A stretch of 64,000 nt of DNA from an uncultured Algimonas sp. Its GTDB lineage: Bacteria > Pseudomonadota > Alphaproteobacteria > Caulobacterales > Maricaulaceae. The position numbers and the translations under genes were made by a program. Below, in pieces: positions 49,444 to 60,475 of this stretch; positions within the stretch are counted from its first letter, which is position 1; each line of letters opens with the position of its first letter. The stretch spans positions 62,001 to 126,000 of the forward strand of contig NZ_CANMJB010000001.1 of NCBI RefSeq assembly GCF_947498175.1, in the 5' to 3' direction. The notes beneath the pieces were generated by a model. It was not told the origin of the DNA. It ran no database searches and worked only from the letters and a program-made list of their open reading frames with translations.

Positions 49444-50709
49444 ATGAGCAAGAACAATACGACCGAGAGCAAGAATACGCTCTACTGCTCTTTCTGCGGG
49501 AAGAGTCAGCACGAGGTTCGCAAGCTGATCGCCGGTCCGACCGTCTTCATCTGCGACGAATGCGTCGAACTCTGCATGGACATCATCAAGGAGGAGGGGA
49601 AGTCCTCCTTGTCCAAAGGCCAGGAAGGCGTTCCGACCCCGCAGGAAATCTGCAACATCTTGGACGATTACGTCATTGGGCAGGGCTATGCGAAACGTGT
49701 TCTCTCCGTCGCGGTCCACAATCACTATAAGCGCTTGAACCACGCCACGACCAATCCGGATGTCGAACTGGCCAAATCCAACATCCTGCTGGTCGGGCCG
49801 ACCGGTTGCGGCAAGACGTTGCTGGCCCAGACGCTGGCCCGCATTCTCGACGTACCGTTCACCATGGCCGATGCGACCACGCTGACGGAAGCCGGCTATG
49901 TCGGTGAGGATGTGGAGAACATCATCCTGAAGCTGCTGCAATCCTCGGACTACAATGTCGAGCGGGCCCAGCGCGGCATCGTCTACATCGACGAAGTCGA
50001 CAAGATCAGCCGAAAGTCGGACAATCCCTCCATCACGCGCGATGTATCGGGCGAGGGTGTGCAGCAGGCCTTGCTGAAGATCATGGAAGGCACGGTCGCC
50101 TCCGTGCCGCCTCAGGGCGGCCGCAAACATCCGCAGCAGGAGTTCCTGCAGGTCGATACGACCAATATCCTGTTCGTTGTCGGCGGCGCCTTTGCGGGCC
50201 TCGACAAGGTCATCGCCAATCGCGGCGACCAGGCTTCCATCGGTTTCGGCGGACGTGTCCGCGATGAGGACGACCGGAGCGTCGGCGACATACTGCGCGG
50301 CGTGCAGCCCGAAGATTTGCAAAAATTCGGTCTGATTCCCGAATTCATCGGCCGCTTGCCGGTCATCGCGACGCTGACGGATCTGGACGAGGATGCGCTG
50401 GTGACGATTCTGACAGAACCGAAGAACGCATTGGTCAAACAGTATGAAACGCTGTTCGCCATGGAAGAGGTCAAGTTGACCTTCACCGAAGACGCGCTTC
50501 AGGCAATCGCCAAGAAGGCCTTGGCGCGCAAGACCGGCGCCCGCGGATTGCGTTCGATCATGGAAGCCATTCTGCTGGACTCGATGTACGATCTGCCATC
50601 CTATGAAGGCGTGGACGAAGTCGTCATCAATGACGATGTCGTGGAAGGTGACGGCGAATCCGCACCTCTTCTCATCTATGCCGACCCGCCCGCTGAAAAA
50701 GCAGGCTGA
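49444..50709 (+). CDS. clpX: ATP-dependent Clp protease ATP-binding subunit ClpX
   Basis: Zinc finger [48 protein letters not shown]. Confidence 0.99.
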   Translation: MSKNNTTESKNTLYCSFCGKSQHEVRKLIAGPTVFICDECVELCMDIIKEEGKSSLSKGQEGVPTPQEICNILDDYVIGQGYAKRVLSVAVHNHYKRLNHATTNPDVELAKSNILLVGPTGCGKTLLAQTLARILDVPFTMADATTLTEAGYVGEDVENIILKLLQSSDYNVERAQRGIVYIDEVDKISRKSDNPSITRDVSGEGVQQALLKIMEGTVASVPPQGGRKHPQQEFLQVDTTNILFVVGGAFAGLDKVIANRGDQASIGFGGRVRDEDDRSVGDILRGVQPEDLQKFGLIPEFIGRLPVIATLTDLDEDALVTILTEPKNALVKQYETLFAMEEVKLTFTEDALQAIAKKALARKTGARGLRSIMEAILLDSMYDLPSYEGVDEVVINDDVVEGDGESAPLLIYADPPAEKAG

Positions 50710-50725
50710 TCCTTCCAGCATCAAT

Positions 50726-50755
50726 GAAAAAGCCGCCCTGGGGCGGCTTTTTTGT
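50726..50755 (+). terminator. Intrinsic terminator AAAAAGCCGCC-ctgg-GGCGGCTTTTTT
   Basis: GC stem plus T-run downstream of clpX. Confidence 0.93.
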
Positions 50756-50780
50756 TTTCCTGTCGGATCGTTCCGTGCGG

Positions 50781-51395
50781 CTACGGCTCGATCACGGCGC
50801 ACGCAATGCGTGATCCGGCATCGCCGGACGGTTGCGTTTCGTAATCGTCGGCCCCGGCGTGAATAATCAGGGCCGTGCCGTTGGCATCGAGGAGAGGGGC
50901 CAGGCCCTCACGATCGGACAAGGTGACCCGGTCATTGCCGATCTCCGTTCGAACCACGCCAGACGCTGGCGCGTCGAAATTCTCCATGTCGCCGGCATGC
51001 GGATTGGGATCATCCGCCTCGAATCCGTGATTGGCGTTGGACGGATTGTAATGGCCGCCCGCCGATTGGAAGTCCGGCGTGTCGCAGGACCCGGTCTCGT
51101 GGAAATGAATGGCGCGTTGGCCTTCGGGGATCGCCGTGACATCGAGCGAGACCGTCACGCCTGAACCTTCGACGTCGGAGATCGTCACGGTGCCGATTTC
51201 CGATCCGGCACTGTTGATGACGGGATAGGTTGCGCTCATCAAGGCCGCGTCATCGTTAACGTCTCTATCGAACCGATCGTACATCTCGACCTCATTGGCC
51301 GTCTCGTCGTCGATACCGACGTCATCAGCGGCATCATCGGTTCCGCCACATGCGACAAGCGTCATGGCCGCGGTCGCTAGCAAGATCTTCTTCAT
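50781..51395 (-). CDS. sodC: Cu/Zn superoxide dismutase-family lipoprotein
   Basis: Lipobox LVACGG; AIHFHETGSCDTPDFQSAGGHYNPSNANHGF; NPHAGDM; LIIHAGADDY; GDAGSRIACAVI. Confidence 0.93.
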   Translation of the reverse strand: MKKILLATAAMTLVACGGTDDAADDVGIDDETANEVEMYDRFDRDVNDDAALMSATYPVINSAGSEIGTVTISDVEGSGVTVSLDVTAIPEGQRAIHFHETGSCDTPDFQSAGGHYNPSNANHGFEADDPNPHAGDMENFDAPASGVVRTEIGNDRVTLSDREGLAPLLDANGTALIIHAGADDYETQPSGDAGSRIACAVIEP

Positions 51396-51586
51396 GGTAA
51401 GGTCCTCTCTTCATTGCCTTTTGGAATGCAGGCTTGCCTCAAAAACGCGATCCCGTCGGCTGCGTTCCAACGCTGCGCGCATTTGTGCAAAACGATCTGA
51501 AATGGTAGCCTGAGCCGAACCGAGATCGTCGAATCGCGGGCGGGAAAACCTCCGCCTTTTCCGGCAGATCGATCCGAGGATATCGT

Positions 51587-54379
51587 GTGAGCGACCAAAC
51601 AGACAATCCGGACTCCACGCCGCCGGAAAAGGATCCCGGCATCTCGCCCGTGACGATCGAGGAGGAGATGAAACGCTCCTATCTCGACTATGCCATGAGC
51701 GTGATCGTCAGCCGGGCGATTCCCGATGTGCGCGACGGTCTGAAACCGGTTCACCGCCGGATTCTCTACTCCATGCACGAAAACGGCTTTACGCGCGACA
51801 AGCCCTACAAGAAGTCGGCGCGCGTGGTCGGCGACGTGATCGGCAAGTATCATCCGCACGGCGACAGCGCTGTCTACGACGCGTTGGTCCGCATGGCGCA
51901 GGACTTCTCCATGCGACTGCCATTGCTGGACGGCCAGGGGAATTTCGGGTCCGTCGACGGCGACCCGCCGGCCGCCATGCGGTACACCGAAGTCCGTATG
52001 GACAACCCGGCCGCGCAGCTATTGGCCGACATCGAGAAGAACACGGTCAATTATCAGGATAATTACGACTCGTCCGAATCCGAACCGGTCGTGCTGCCGG
52101 CGCGCTTTCCGAACATTCTCGTCAATGGCGCGGGTGGCATCGCCGTTGGCATGGCGACGAACATCGCGCCGCACAATCTCGGTGAAGTCTGCGACGCCGC
52201 GATGGCCTTGCTCGATGACGGGGCGCTGAGCGACGCAGACTTGCTGGACATCATCCCAGGGCCGGACTTTCCCACAGGCGGCCTCATCATGGGCCGCAGC
52301 GGCGCCAAGCAGGGCGTGATGACCGGACGGGGAACCGTCACGGTCCGGGCCAAGACCCGGGTCGAGGAAATCCGCAAGGACCGGTTCGCCATCATCGTCG
52401 ACGAGTTGCCGTTCCAGGTCAATAAAGCCTCGATGATTGCCAAGATGGCGGCCTTGGTGAACGAGAAACGGATCGAAGGCATTTCGGCCGTCCGCGACGA
52501 GTCCGACCGGGTCGGCATGCGCGTCGTCATCGAGCTCAAGCGCGACGCCGTGCCGGACGTCGTGCTGAACCAGCTGTTCCGCTACACGCCGCTGCAGCAG
52601 AATTTCAGTTCCAACATGCTGGCGCTCAACGGCGGCAAGCCCGAACAGATGAACGTCCGGGACATGCTGGAAGCGTTTCTGGCATTCCGCGAAGACGTGA
52701 TCGCGCGTCGGACGAAATTCGATCTGTCCAAGGCGCGGGACCGGGCGCACATATTGGTCGGACTGGCCACGGCCGTCGCCAATATCGACGAGATCATCCG
52801 TCTGATCCGCACCTCGCCCAACCCAGCCGCGGCGCGCGAGGCGCTCACCTCACGCAATTGGCCGGCCGAGAGCATGGGCGCGCTGATCCGGCTCATCGCC
52901 GATCCACGCTCTCGTCTGCAGGATGACGGCACCATAAAGCTCACGGATGAGCAGGCCCGGGCAATTCTCGACCTGCGTCTGCAGAAGCTGACCGCGCTCG
53001 GCATGGAAGAGATCACCGAAGAGGCCGAGAAACTCGCCGCGCGGATCACCGACTTGCTGGAAATCCTGCGGTCGCGCGACCGCGTCCGCACGATCATCCG
53101 CGAAGAGCTGACCGAAGTGCGCGAGAAGTTCGCGACCCCGCGCCGCTCCGAGTTTGCGGAAGGCGGTTTCGATTTCGACGACGAGGATCTCATCGCGGTC
53201 GAAGACATGGTCGTGACCGTGACCAATAATGGCTACGTCAAGCGGACTCCGCTGGACACCTACCGCTCTCAGCATCGGGGCGGGAAGGGCCGGTCAGGCA
53301 TGCAGACCAAGGACGAGGATTTCGTCACGACGGTTTTCGTCGCGACGACGCATACGCCGGTCCTGCTCTTTTCCTCCAGTGGCATGGCCTACAAGCTGAA
53401 GGTCTGGAAGCTGCCGCAGGGCGGCGCCGCGACGCGCGGACGCAGTTTCAACCAGCTTCTTCCGCTCACCAAGGATGCTGACGGGGACGACGAGAAGATC
53501 ACCTCGATCATGGCGCTGCCGGAGGACGAGGACGATTGGGCGGGCCTTGACATCATGTTCGCCTCCAAATCCGGCGGCGTGCGTCGTAACAGCCTCGCCG
53601 ATTTCACGCGGATCAACCGGTCCGGGAAAATCGCGATGAAGCCCGGTGAAGGCGACGGCATCGTCGATGTGCGGCTCTGCAGCGAACAGGACGACATCGT
53701 TCTGACGACTAGGCTGGGCCGCGCCATCCGTTTTCCGGTCACGGATGTCCGTCGGTTCGTCGGCCGGACGTCGACGGGCGTGCGCGGCATCAAGCTCGGT
53801 TTGGGCGACGAGGTCATTTCGATGGCCGTCGTCCGGCACTTCGATGCGGCCAGCGAAGAACGCACGGCCTATCTGAAACATGCCAATGCGATGCGACGGG
53901 CGATGGGCGACGAGGTCGATGACGCGGCGGACGACGACGAAGACATCGCGAACGAAACATCTCTGTCCGACGCACGCCTGGGTGAGATGGGGGCGGCCGA
54001 GCAGTTCCTTCTGACCATCGCCGATGACGGGTTGGGCAAGCGGGCGAGCTCCTACTCCTATCCGGTTCGTGGACGGGGTGGGAAAGGTGTGATCGCGCAG
54101 AACCTCGATCGGGGGAAGAAAGCGGACAAGGCCTATCTGGTGCGCAGTTTCGTCGTGGAAGATGGCGACCAGATCATGCTGGTCACCGATGGCGGTCAGC
54201 TATTGCGCACCGGGGTGGACAACATCTCCATCGTGTCGCGCAGTTCGAAAGGCGTCTGGGTGATCCGCACGCGCGAGGACGAGCATGTCGTCAGCGTCGA
54301 ACGGATCGCGGAAACCGAGGATGAGGACGGCGAGGCGCCCGAAGCGTCGGGCGACGTTGACGTGCCGGACGCGTCCTGA
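51587..54379 (+). CDS. gyrA: DNA gyrase subunit A
   Basis: [55 protein letters not shown]; GyrA-box-like [10 protein letters not shown]. Confidence 0.99.
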   Translation: MSDQTDNPDSTPPEKDPGISPVTIEEEMKRSYLDYAMSVIVSRAIPDVRDGLKPVHRRILYSMHENGFTRDKPYKKSARVVGDVIGKYHPHGDSAVYDALVRMAQDFSMRLPLLDGQGNFGSVDGDPPAAMRYTEVRMDNPAAQLLADIEKNTVNYQDNYDSSESEPVVLPARFPNILVNGAGGIAVGMATNIAPHNLGEVCDAAMALLDDGALSDADLLDIIPGPDFPTGGLIMGRSGAKQGVMTGRGTVTVRAKTRVEEIRKDRFAIIVDELPFQVNKASMIAKMAALVNEKRIEGISAVRDESDRVGMRVVIELKRDAVPDVVLNQLFRYTPLQQNFSSNMLALNGGKPEQMNVRDMLEAFLAFREDVIARRTKFDLSKARDRAHILVGLATAVANIDEIIRLIRTSPNPAAAREALTSRNWPAESMGALIRLIADPRSRLQDDGTIKLTDEQARAILDLRLQKLTALGMEEITEEAEKLAARITDLLEILRSRDRVRTIIREELTEVREKFATPRRSEFAEGGFDFDDEDLIAVEDMVVTVTNNGYVKRTPLDTYRSQHRGGKGRSGMQTKDEDFVTTVFVATTHTPVLLFSSSGMAYKLKVWKLPQGGAATRGRSFNQLLPLTKDADGDDEKITSIMALPEDEDDWAGLDIMFASKSGGVRRNSLADFTRINRSGKIAMKPGEGDGIVDVRLCSEQDDIVLTTRLGRAIRFPVTDVRRFVGRTSTGVRGIKLGLGDEVISMAVVRHFDAASEERTAYLKHANAMRRAMGDEVDDAADDDEDIANETSLSDARLGEMGAAEQFLLTIADDGLGKRASSYSYPVRGRGGKGVIAQNLDRGKKADKAYLVRSFVVEDGDQIMLVTDGGQLLRTGVDNISIVSRSSKGVWVIRTREDEHVVSVERIAETEDEDGEAPEASGDVDVPDAS

Positions 54380-54394
54380 CCTGACGGCCCCCAC

Positions 54395-54883
54395 TCAGAC
54401 GGGCCGGTTCGGCTCCGGACAGGTCAGGTCGAAGGATTGGGTGTTGCGCTGGGCCTGTGCTTGCAGGTTGCGGATATGTTGCGTCATGGCCTGCGTGTCA
54501 TAGGATATGTTGATGCAGCCGAGCGTCCGCTTCGTGTCGCCGTCAATAACGGCCGCAAAGCCTGTGACGCCCATCCAGCGATTATACTGATCGACGATGC
54601 CGCGATCGAAAACGGCATGGGCATTCAGCTCGCCGCGTCCGCCGGATATGTCGATATCGACGTATTCGATGCGCGGATCGCGCAGCGTTTCGAGTGCACG
54701 CCCTAGTCGCGGTTCCACGACCTTGCATGGCGCACACCAATCGGCCCGGAACATGACGATATAGACGTCCGGTGTGGAGGCGGCGGTGCTGTACTGCTGG
54801 GCTTGGGTCGGAGTCGTCGGTCCCATTAGAGCCGCCAGCGCGGCCGCTACGGCGGCTGCGATGGGTTTAAAGCGGAGTCTCAT
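54395..54883 (-). CDS. Secreted thioredoxin-like protein (CAPC)
   Basis: Signal sequence; DVYIVMFRADWCAPCKVVEPRLGRAL; GFAAVIDGDTKRTLGCIN. Confidence 0.82.
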   Translation of the reverse strand: MRLRFKPIAAAVAAALAALMGPTTPTQAQQYSTAASTPDVYIVMFRADWCAPCKVVEPRLGRALETLRDPRIEYVDIDISGGRGELNAHAVFDRGIVDQYNRWMGVTGFAAVIDGDTKRTLGCINISYDTQAMTQHIRNLQAQAQRNTQSFDLTCPEPNRPV

Positions 54884-54973
54884 GAGTGTCTTTCGCAGCC
54901 CGTTGATGGCTTTGGCGATTGCAATCCTGGTGCCAGATAGGGTCCAGCCACTGTTTGAGTAAGCCTCGAACGC

Positions 54974-55007
54974 ATGAAGCCCGCACTATGAGTCATGCGG
55001 GCTTCAT
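54974..55007 (-). terminator. Hairpin ATGAAGCCCGCA-N10-TGCGGGCTTCAT downstream of the CXXC-less paralog
   Basis: Perfect 12-bp stem 24 nt after the stop at 55031; no T-run, so terminator function is uncertain. Confidence 0.6.
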
Positions 55008-55030
55008 CGATCGCTTGGCTGGAGCAGGAT

Positions 55031-55510
55031 CTATCGAACGGGCGGAAGGTTGTAGGTTTTCGGGCACTGCGTCAGCGCAGCCGACGTGGACGCGTTGCTG
55101 GCATAGGCTTGGCCTTTCGACCGGGCGGCCATGTTGCGTAGCTCCTTGGCCAGAGTAACCGGATCGCCGGCAGCGTTCAGGCAGCCCATGACCGACTTGC
55201 TTTGCGGATCGACGACCGCAGCGAAGCCAGGCAGACCGACCCACTTGTTGAAGACCGGCACGATATCGCGATTGAACGCATCATGGGCGGATTTCTCCCA
55301 TTTGGCTGCCGTCGTCGTATCGATCACGATCTCCTCGACCTCGATCTGGGACATGCGGATGACATCGGGCAGGCTCGTATCGAGTTGCTGGGATTTGGCA
55401 TCTTCGGCGTGACGGAAGTTCACGACATAGATGTCCGGCGTCGCGAAGGCGGGGGCTGCGAGGAGGACACTTGTCAAGGCTGACAGGGCGGCAATGCGTG
55501 AGAGTTTCAT
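55031..55510 (-). CDS. Secreted thioredoxin-fold-like paralog lacking the active-site cysteines
   Basis: Signal MKLSRIAALSALTSVLLAAPAFA; DIYVVNFRHAEDAKSQQL aligns with the CAPC region of the neighbour; GFAAVVDPQSKSVMGCLN. Confidence 0.75.
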   Translation of the reverse strand: MKLSRIAALSALTSVLLAAPAFATPDIYVVNFRHAEDAKSQQLDTSLPDVIRMSQIEVEEIVIDTTTAAKWEKSAHDAFNRDIVPVFNKWVGLPGFAAVVDPQSKSVMGCLNAAGDPVTLAKELRNMAARSKGQAYASNASTSAALTQCPKTYNLPPVR

Positions 55511-55779
55511 GGTCGGTTCCTGTGTCATGAAGGCTGAAAGTCGTTTCTGAGCCGGAACGTGACGCAAGAGGGTGAATAAAGCGGAAACTGCCGCGTAACG
55601 TGTGATTCACCATTATCCGAACGACAGGAAGTTCGGAGCCAAGTGTCTATGAAAGCGAGAAAGTTTCCTGGCGGATGAATGCAGCAGGCATTGCGACCAA
55701 CGGAAATGTCAGGCTGTTACACACCCAAGGTGCTCTGCCAGCGCCTGTTCCAGTGCATCTGTCCAGACGATCGCACCGA

Positions 55780-57114
55780 TTACGAGGCGTGCGTGAAGAC
55801 GCGGTCGAAAATCGTATCGACATGCTTCAGATGATAGGCATCATCGAACATGGCGTCGATCTGCTCCGCCGTCAGCAGCGCTGTCACGTCGTCGTCCCGG
55901 TGCAGCAGATCGCGGAAAGCGCCGTCGCCGGCATCGCCTTCGTTGCGGAACATCTCCCAGACTTTCATCGCATTGCGCTGCACCAGGCGGTACGCGCTTT
56001 CGCGCTGCTCCCCCGCCTGAGTCAGAGCCAGCAACACGCGCTGACTGTTATGCAAGCCGCCCAGCCGGTCCATATTGGCTTTCATCTTGTCCGGATAGAT
56101 GACCAGCTTCTCGATCACGCCGGCCAAGCGATGAAGGGCGAAGTCGAGATGGATGGTTGTGTTCGGGGCGATGCCGCGCTCGACCGAGGAATGGCTGATG
56201 TCGCGTTCATGCCAGAGGGCGACATTTTCCATCGCCGGGACGACCGCCATACGGACCAGACGCGCAAGGCCGGTCAGGTTTTCCGTTAATACGGGATTTC
56301 GCTTGTGAGGCATGGCCGAACTGCCCTTTTGCCCCTTCGAGAAGAACTCCTCAGCCTCGAGCACTTCGGTACGCTGCAGATGGCGGATCTCGACCGCGAC
56401 ATTCTCGATGGATGACGCAATGACGCCGAGCATGGCGAAATAGGCGGCATGACGATCGCGCGGGATGATCTGCGAACTCACCGGTTCGACGGCCAGCCCC
56501 ATCTCCTTGGCGACATGCGCCTCGACACTGGGATCGATATTGGCGAAGGTGCCGATCGCCCCCGAAATGGCGCAGACGGCGATCTCCTCACGTGCGCGGA
56601 CGAGCCGCTCGCGCCCCCGAGCGAACTCTGCGTGAAACCGCGCGAATTTGACGCCCATCGTCGTCGGTTCGGCGTGGATGCCGTGGCTCCGCCCGATCGT
56701 GATCGTGGATTTGTGCTCGCGCGCGCGCGCCTCGAGCGCGGCCAGCACACGGTCCATGCCGTCGAGCAGAAGGTCTGTGGCGCGCGCCAGCTGCACGGAC
56801 AGGGTCGTGTCCAGAATGTCCGAGCTGGTAAAACCCTGATGCACGAAACGGGCGTCTTCGCCGATGAACTCCGCCAGATGGGTCAGGAAGGCGATGACGT
56901 CGTGTTTCACCTCGCGTTCGATTTCGTCGATGCGCGCCACGTCGAATTCGGCCGCGCCGCCCTTTTCCCAGATCGTCTTTGCGGCGTCCTTTGGAATGAC
57001 GCCCAACTCCGCCAACGCGTCGCAGCCATGGGCCTCGATCTCGAACCAGATGCGATACTTGCTGGCCTGCGACCAGATCGCGGCCATTTCGGAACGGGTG
57101 TAGCGGTCTATCAT
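55780..57114 (-). CDS. purB: Adenylosuccinate lyase
   Basis: MIDRYTRSEMAAIWSQASKYRIWFEIE; signature GQKGSSAMPHKRNPVLTENLTGLARL. Confidence 0.98.
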   Translation of the reverse strand: MIDRYTRSEMAAIWSQASKYRIWFEIEAHGCDALAELGVIPKDAAKTIWEKGGAAEFDVARIDEIEREVKHDVIAFLTHLAEFIGEDARFVHQGFTSSDILDTTLSVQLARATDLLLDGMDRVLAALEARAREHKSTITIGRSHGIHAEPTTMGVKFARFHAEFARGRERLVRAREEIAVCAISGAIGTFANIDPSVEAHVAKEMGLAVEPVSSQIIPRDRHAAYFAMLGVIASSIENVAVEIRHLQRTEVLEAEEFFSKGQKGSSAMPHKRNPVLTENLTGLARLVRMAVVPAMENVALWHERDISHSSVERGIAPNTTIHLDFALHRLAGVIEKLVIYPDKMKANMDRLGGLHNSQRVLLALTQAGEQRESAYRLVQRNAMKVWEMFRNEGDAGDGAFRDLLHRDDDVTALLTAEQIDAMFDDAYHLKHVDTIFDRVFTHAS

Positions 57115-57158
57115 GGCCGCGTTCTAGCGATTGCAGCGGCCGAGGGAAGGGGAGGATA

Positions 57159-58640
57159 TCAACTCCCGGCAGAATTCCGTGCTTCGGCCGCGGCCCAGTC
57201 TTTCGGCAATGTGATGCGCACGAGAGAGTAGAAGAATATCGCCAACAACATGGCCCCGAATGTCCAATACATGGCAAGGCGTGTCGCGCTCAATTCATCA
57301 TTTCCGCGCTCCATGAACACGTCGATCATGAACCCCGCGAATGTCGGCCCGCCGCCCAAGGCGATCATGTTGAGGACGAAGAAGAACAGGGCTGTCGACA
57401 TGGCCCTGAGTGCGATTGGCGCCAATGTCTGTGCGATGGCAAAACTCGGGCCGAGATAGACACCCAGACAGAGTTGCAGCCCTGCGCCGAAGATGAGATG
57501 CAACTCAACCGTTGGTGCCCAGAATGTCAGAATCGCCAGCGGAAAGGCGATGGCTAGAGAAATTGCAGGGATCGATCCATAGGCGCGGATGTCTTTCTTT
57601 GCTTTCCAATCAACGAGTTTTGCGCCGAAATACGTTCCAGCGACATAGAGCGTGCCGTTAATGATGCCGATCCATATGATAATGGTCCTGAAATTATACT
57701 CCGGGTCCAACAGTCTGAGGAATTTCGTCTGGAATCCCGCGACGGCATAACCGGCGAAACTCGCGAAGGCGATGCCGAGAGCCATCCACCACCAGGACTT
57801 GATTGAAATGATGGTCAGCACCCCTGGCTGTATCGACAATAGGAAGAGCGTCGTGAACAACAGCGATGCGATGACCGCGATGAGCCAAGCGACAACGCCC
57901 ATCAACGTCAGGGTCAGGACCAAGCCGATCAAGAAACCAAAGACGATATAGCGCGGCATCATGCGCGATCTGGCCATGGCTTCGCGGATGGAAATGTATC
58001 CACTGGTCTTCGACACATTGTTTTCCATCGCCCCCCGCATGGGCTCGCGGATGACTAATTTCACAACGACCGCCAGTGCGATGCCTGCAACGCCCAGGAT
58101 GATGAAAATCCGTCGCCAATCGACCGTGTTGGGGTCTGCGCCGATCAAGGCCGCCGTCAGGAAGTAGGCGCTCATGATGCCCAACGGAATGCCCAGCGAG
58201 TATATGCCGAGCGCGCCTGCGCGTTCTTCCTTGCCGTAGAAGTCGGAGATCATCGAATGCGACGGCGGGCTTCCACCCGCTTCGCCGACTCCGACCCCGA
58301 CGCGCGCGAGCGCGATATGCATGAAGTTCTGCGCAAAACCGGTGATTGCCGTGAAGCCGCTCCAGGTCGCCAAAGCCAAAGCCAGTAACGTCACGCGGTT
58401 CATGCGGTCGGCAAGGAATGCCAGGGGTATGCCCATGATGGTGTAGAATGCGGCGAACGCCAGGCCTATCAGCAGACCTAACTGCGTATTCGTCAGTCCG
58501 AGATCGGCTTGAATGAAGGGGGCCAAGATCCCAACGATTTGGCGGTCGATGAAGTTGAATCCGTAAACCAGCGTCAACAGCAATAGGACCATAGTCCGGT
58601 AGCGTTTCGGTTTGGCCTGCGCGACCGGAATGTCCGTCAT
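57159..58640 (-). CDS. MFS transporter (spinster-like)
   Basis: YGFNFIDRQIVGILAPFIQADLGLTNTQLGLLIGLAFAAFYTIMGIPLAFLADRMNR; ARVGVGVGEAGGSPPSHSMISDFY. Confidence 0.93.
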   Translation of the reverse strand: MTDIPVAQAKPKRYRTMVLLLLTLVYGFNFIDRQIVGILAPFIQADLGLTNTQLGLLIGLAFAAFYTIMGIPLAFLADRMNRVTLLALALATWSGFTAITGFAQNFMHIALARVGVGVGEAGGSPPSHSMISDFYGKEERAGALGIYSLGIPLGIMSAYFLTAALIGADPNTVDWRRIFIILGVAGIALAVVVKLVIREPMRGAMENNVSKTSGYISIREAMARSRMMPRYIVFGFLIGLVLTLTLMGVVAWLIAVIASLLFTTLFLLSIQPGVLTIISIKSWWWMALGIAFASFAGYAVAGFQTKFLRLLDPEYNFRTIIIWIGIINGTLYVAGTYFGAKLVDWKAKKDIRAYGSIPAISLAIAFPLAILTFWAPTVELHLIFGAGLQLCLGVYLGPSFAIAQTLAPIALRAMSTALFFFVLNMIALGGGPTFAGFMIDVFMERGNDELSATRLAMYWTFGAMLLAIFFYSLVRITLPKDWAAAEARNSAGS

Positions 58641-58710
58641 GTCATGATCCCCGTTCAAGCTGTCATGACGCGAAAAAACGGGCGGGGTCAAGCGGAGCTG
58701 TTTCTGAAAC

Positions 58711-59538
58711 CTACATCAACCCCAACATCTTGAAGCTCGCCACGTCCTTCCGTCCAACGACGAGGTGATCGTGGACGGTAACGTCGATCGCCTTGGCCGT
58801 TTCGATGATGGACTGCGTCAGGTCGATGTCCTGCCGGGACGGGGTCGGGTCGCCGGACGGATGGTTGTGGACCAGGATGATCGCCGTGGCCTCATGGACG
58901 AGGCAGCGCCGCACGATCTCACGCGGATAGACAGGCGCGCGGTCCACCGTGCCTTGTCCGAGGATTTCGTCAGCCAGAAGCGTGTTCTTGCGGTCGAGGA
59001 ACAGCACGCGGAACTGTTCTCGCCCCTCGAATTGCATGGCGGCGCGGCAATAGTCGAGCAGGGCGTTCCAGCTGGAAAGTATCGGACGATTGATGATGGA
59101 GCTCTGCCCGATCCGGATGCCGACCTGTTGCAGGATTTTCAGATGCTGCGCCGCATTCGGACCGATGCCCTTGATCTTGGTCAGCTTTCCGATAGGCGCC
59201 GCGACGACTTCCGCGAGCGAGCCGAACTCGCCGATCAGCGCTTTCGCGATAGGCTTCGTGTCGATTCGTGGCAGAGCCTGGAAAAGAATCAGCTCCAGCA
59301 GTTCGTAATCGTCGAAAGCTTCCGCTCCGCGGCGGGCGAACTTGTCGCGCAACCGTGTCCGATGGTCGTGGAAATGCGGCTTGGAGGTCTTTATCTTGTC
59401 GTCCGGACGTAGCGCCGCCTTGGAGGCGTCACCGATCCGTTCGGAGTCCTTGAGGCTCGTATCGTCGCGGCGGGTCCCGGATTGCCCGAGAGCCTGGTTG
59501 AAGAGGTTTTCGAACCCTTCGGGCGGACGCTCTTCCAT
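58711..59538 (-). CDS. radC: RadC family DNA repair protein (JAB/MPN)
   Basis: HRTRLRDKFARRGAEAFDDYELLELILF; HhH-like KLTKIKGIGPNAAQHLK; ILVHNHPSGDPTPSRQDIDLT. Confidence 0.95.
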   Translation of the reverse strand: MEERPPEGFENLFNQALGQSGTRRDDTSLKDSERIGDASKAALRPDDKIKTSKPHFHDHRTRLRDKFARRGAEAFDDYELLELILFQALPRIDTKPIAKALIGEFGSLAEVVAAPIGKLTKIKGIGPNAAQHLKILQQVGIRIGQSSIINRPILSSWNALLDYCRAAMQFEGREQFRVLFLDRKNTLLADEILGQGTVDRAPVYPREIVRRCLVHEATAIILVHNHPSGDPTPSRQDIDLTQSIIETAKAIDVTVHDHLVVGRKDVASFKMLGLM

Positions 59539-59548
59539 GTGACCCGGC

Positions 59549-60370
59549 TTACGCCGCGTAGGGCTTGTGCAGCCCGACCGGAGATGTCGTGAAGATCTCG
59601 CAGCCGGTTTCGGTGATGCCGATCGAATGCTCGAACTGGGCGGTCAGTTTGCGGTCCCGCGTGACGGCCGTCCAGCCGTCAGACAGGATCTTGACGCTCG
59701 GACGACCCAGATTGACCATGGGTTCGATGGTGAAGAACATGCCCGTGCGCAACTCTTCGCCTTCGCCCGGGCGTCCGTAGTGCAGGATGTTCGGGCTGTC
59801 GTGGAACAGCTGCCCCAAACCGTGCCCGCAGAAATCCTCGACGATGGAATAGCGTTCGTTTTCCGCGAAACTCTGGATCGCGTGCCCGATGTCGCCCGTC
59901 CTGTTGCCCGGCTTTGCAGCGGCGATGCCGAGCATGAGCGCATCATAGGTCACATCCATTAATCGTTCCGCCCGGCGGTTCGGCTGCCCGGCCGCATACA
60001 TGCGCGACGTATCCCCATGCCAACCGTCGACGATGACGGTGACGTCGATGTTCAGAATATCGCCGTCCTTGAGTGGTTTGTCACCTGGAATGCCGTGACA
60101 GACGACATGATTGATCGAGGTGCAGAGCGAATGCTTGTACCCGCGATAACCCAGCGTGGCGGGCAGGGCGCCGTGATCGAGGACGAAGATTCGGGCCGCA
60201 TCGTCCAAAGCCCCGGTCGTGACGCCGGGCTGCACCATAGGCGCCAGATGATCGAGGCATTCCGCCGCAAGCCGCCCGGCATTGCGCATGCCTTCGAAAC
60301 CGGCAGAGCCATGTAGCTTGATCGCGCCGTCACGCAAAGCGGGTGCATCGGTAGCGTCGATGTAGTTCAT
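59549..60370 (-). CDS. map: Type I methionine aminopeptidase
   Basis: CTSINHVVCHGIPGDKPLKDGDILNIDVTVIVDGWHGDTSRMY; CGHGLGQLFHDSPNILHYG; FTIEPMVNLG. Confidence 0.97.
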   Translation of the reverse strand: MNYIDATDAPALRDGAIKLHGSAGFEGMRNAGRLAAECLDHLAPMVQPGVTTGALDDAARIFVLDHGALPATLGYRGYKHSLCTSINHVVCHGIPGDKPLKDGDILNIDVTVIVDGWHGDTSRMYAAGQPNRRAERLMDVTYDALMLGIAAAKPGNRTGDIGHAIQSFAENERYSIVEDFCGHGLGQLFHDSPNILHYGRPGEGEELRTGMFFTIEPMVNLGRPSVKILSDGWTAVTRDRKLTAQFEHSIGITETGCEIFTTSPVGLHKPYAA

Positions 60371-60444
60371 CGGCCGCTTATAACAGAGGCGGATTTACAC
60401 GGCTAGTGACCTCTGCCGCAACATACGATGAGGTGCGGAAAACG

Positions 60445-60475
60445 TGCGTATACGCAAGTGATGCAAAAACATCAC
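60445..60475. promoter_or_regulatory. Two adjacent inverted repeats upstream of the TonB receptor: TGCGTATACGCA and GTGATG-caaaaa-CATCAC
   Basis: Perfect 12-bp palindrome at 60445-60456; perfect 6-bp arms at 60458-60463 and 60470-60475, in the map/TonB divergent region. Confidence 0.45.

Noticed and set aside
49279-50802. 507-aa minus-strand ORF antisense to clpX
   Set aside because: Entirely overlaps clpX; no recognisable domain and typical antisense composition.
58711-59538. radC as evidence of a mobile or defence island
   Set aside because: RadC/JAB genes are common on mobile elements, but this one is next to map and purB with no integrase, transposase or toxin nearby; ordinary chromosomal copy.
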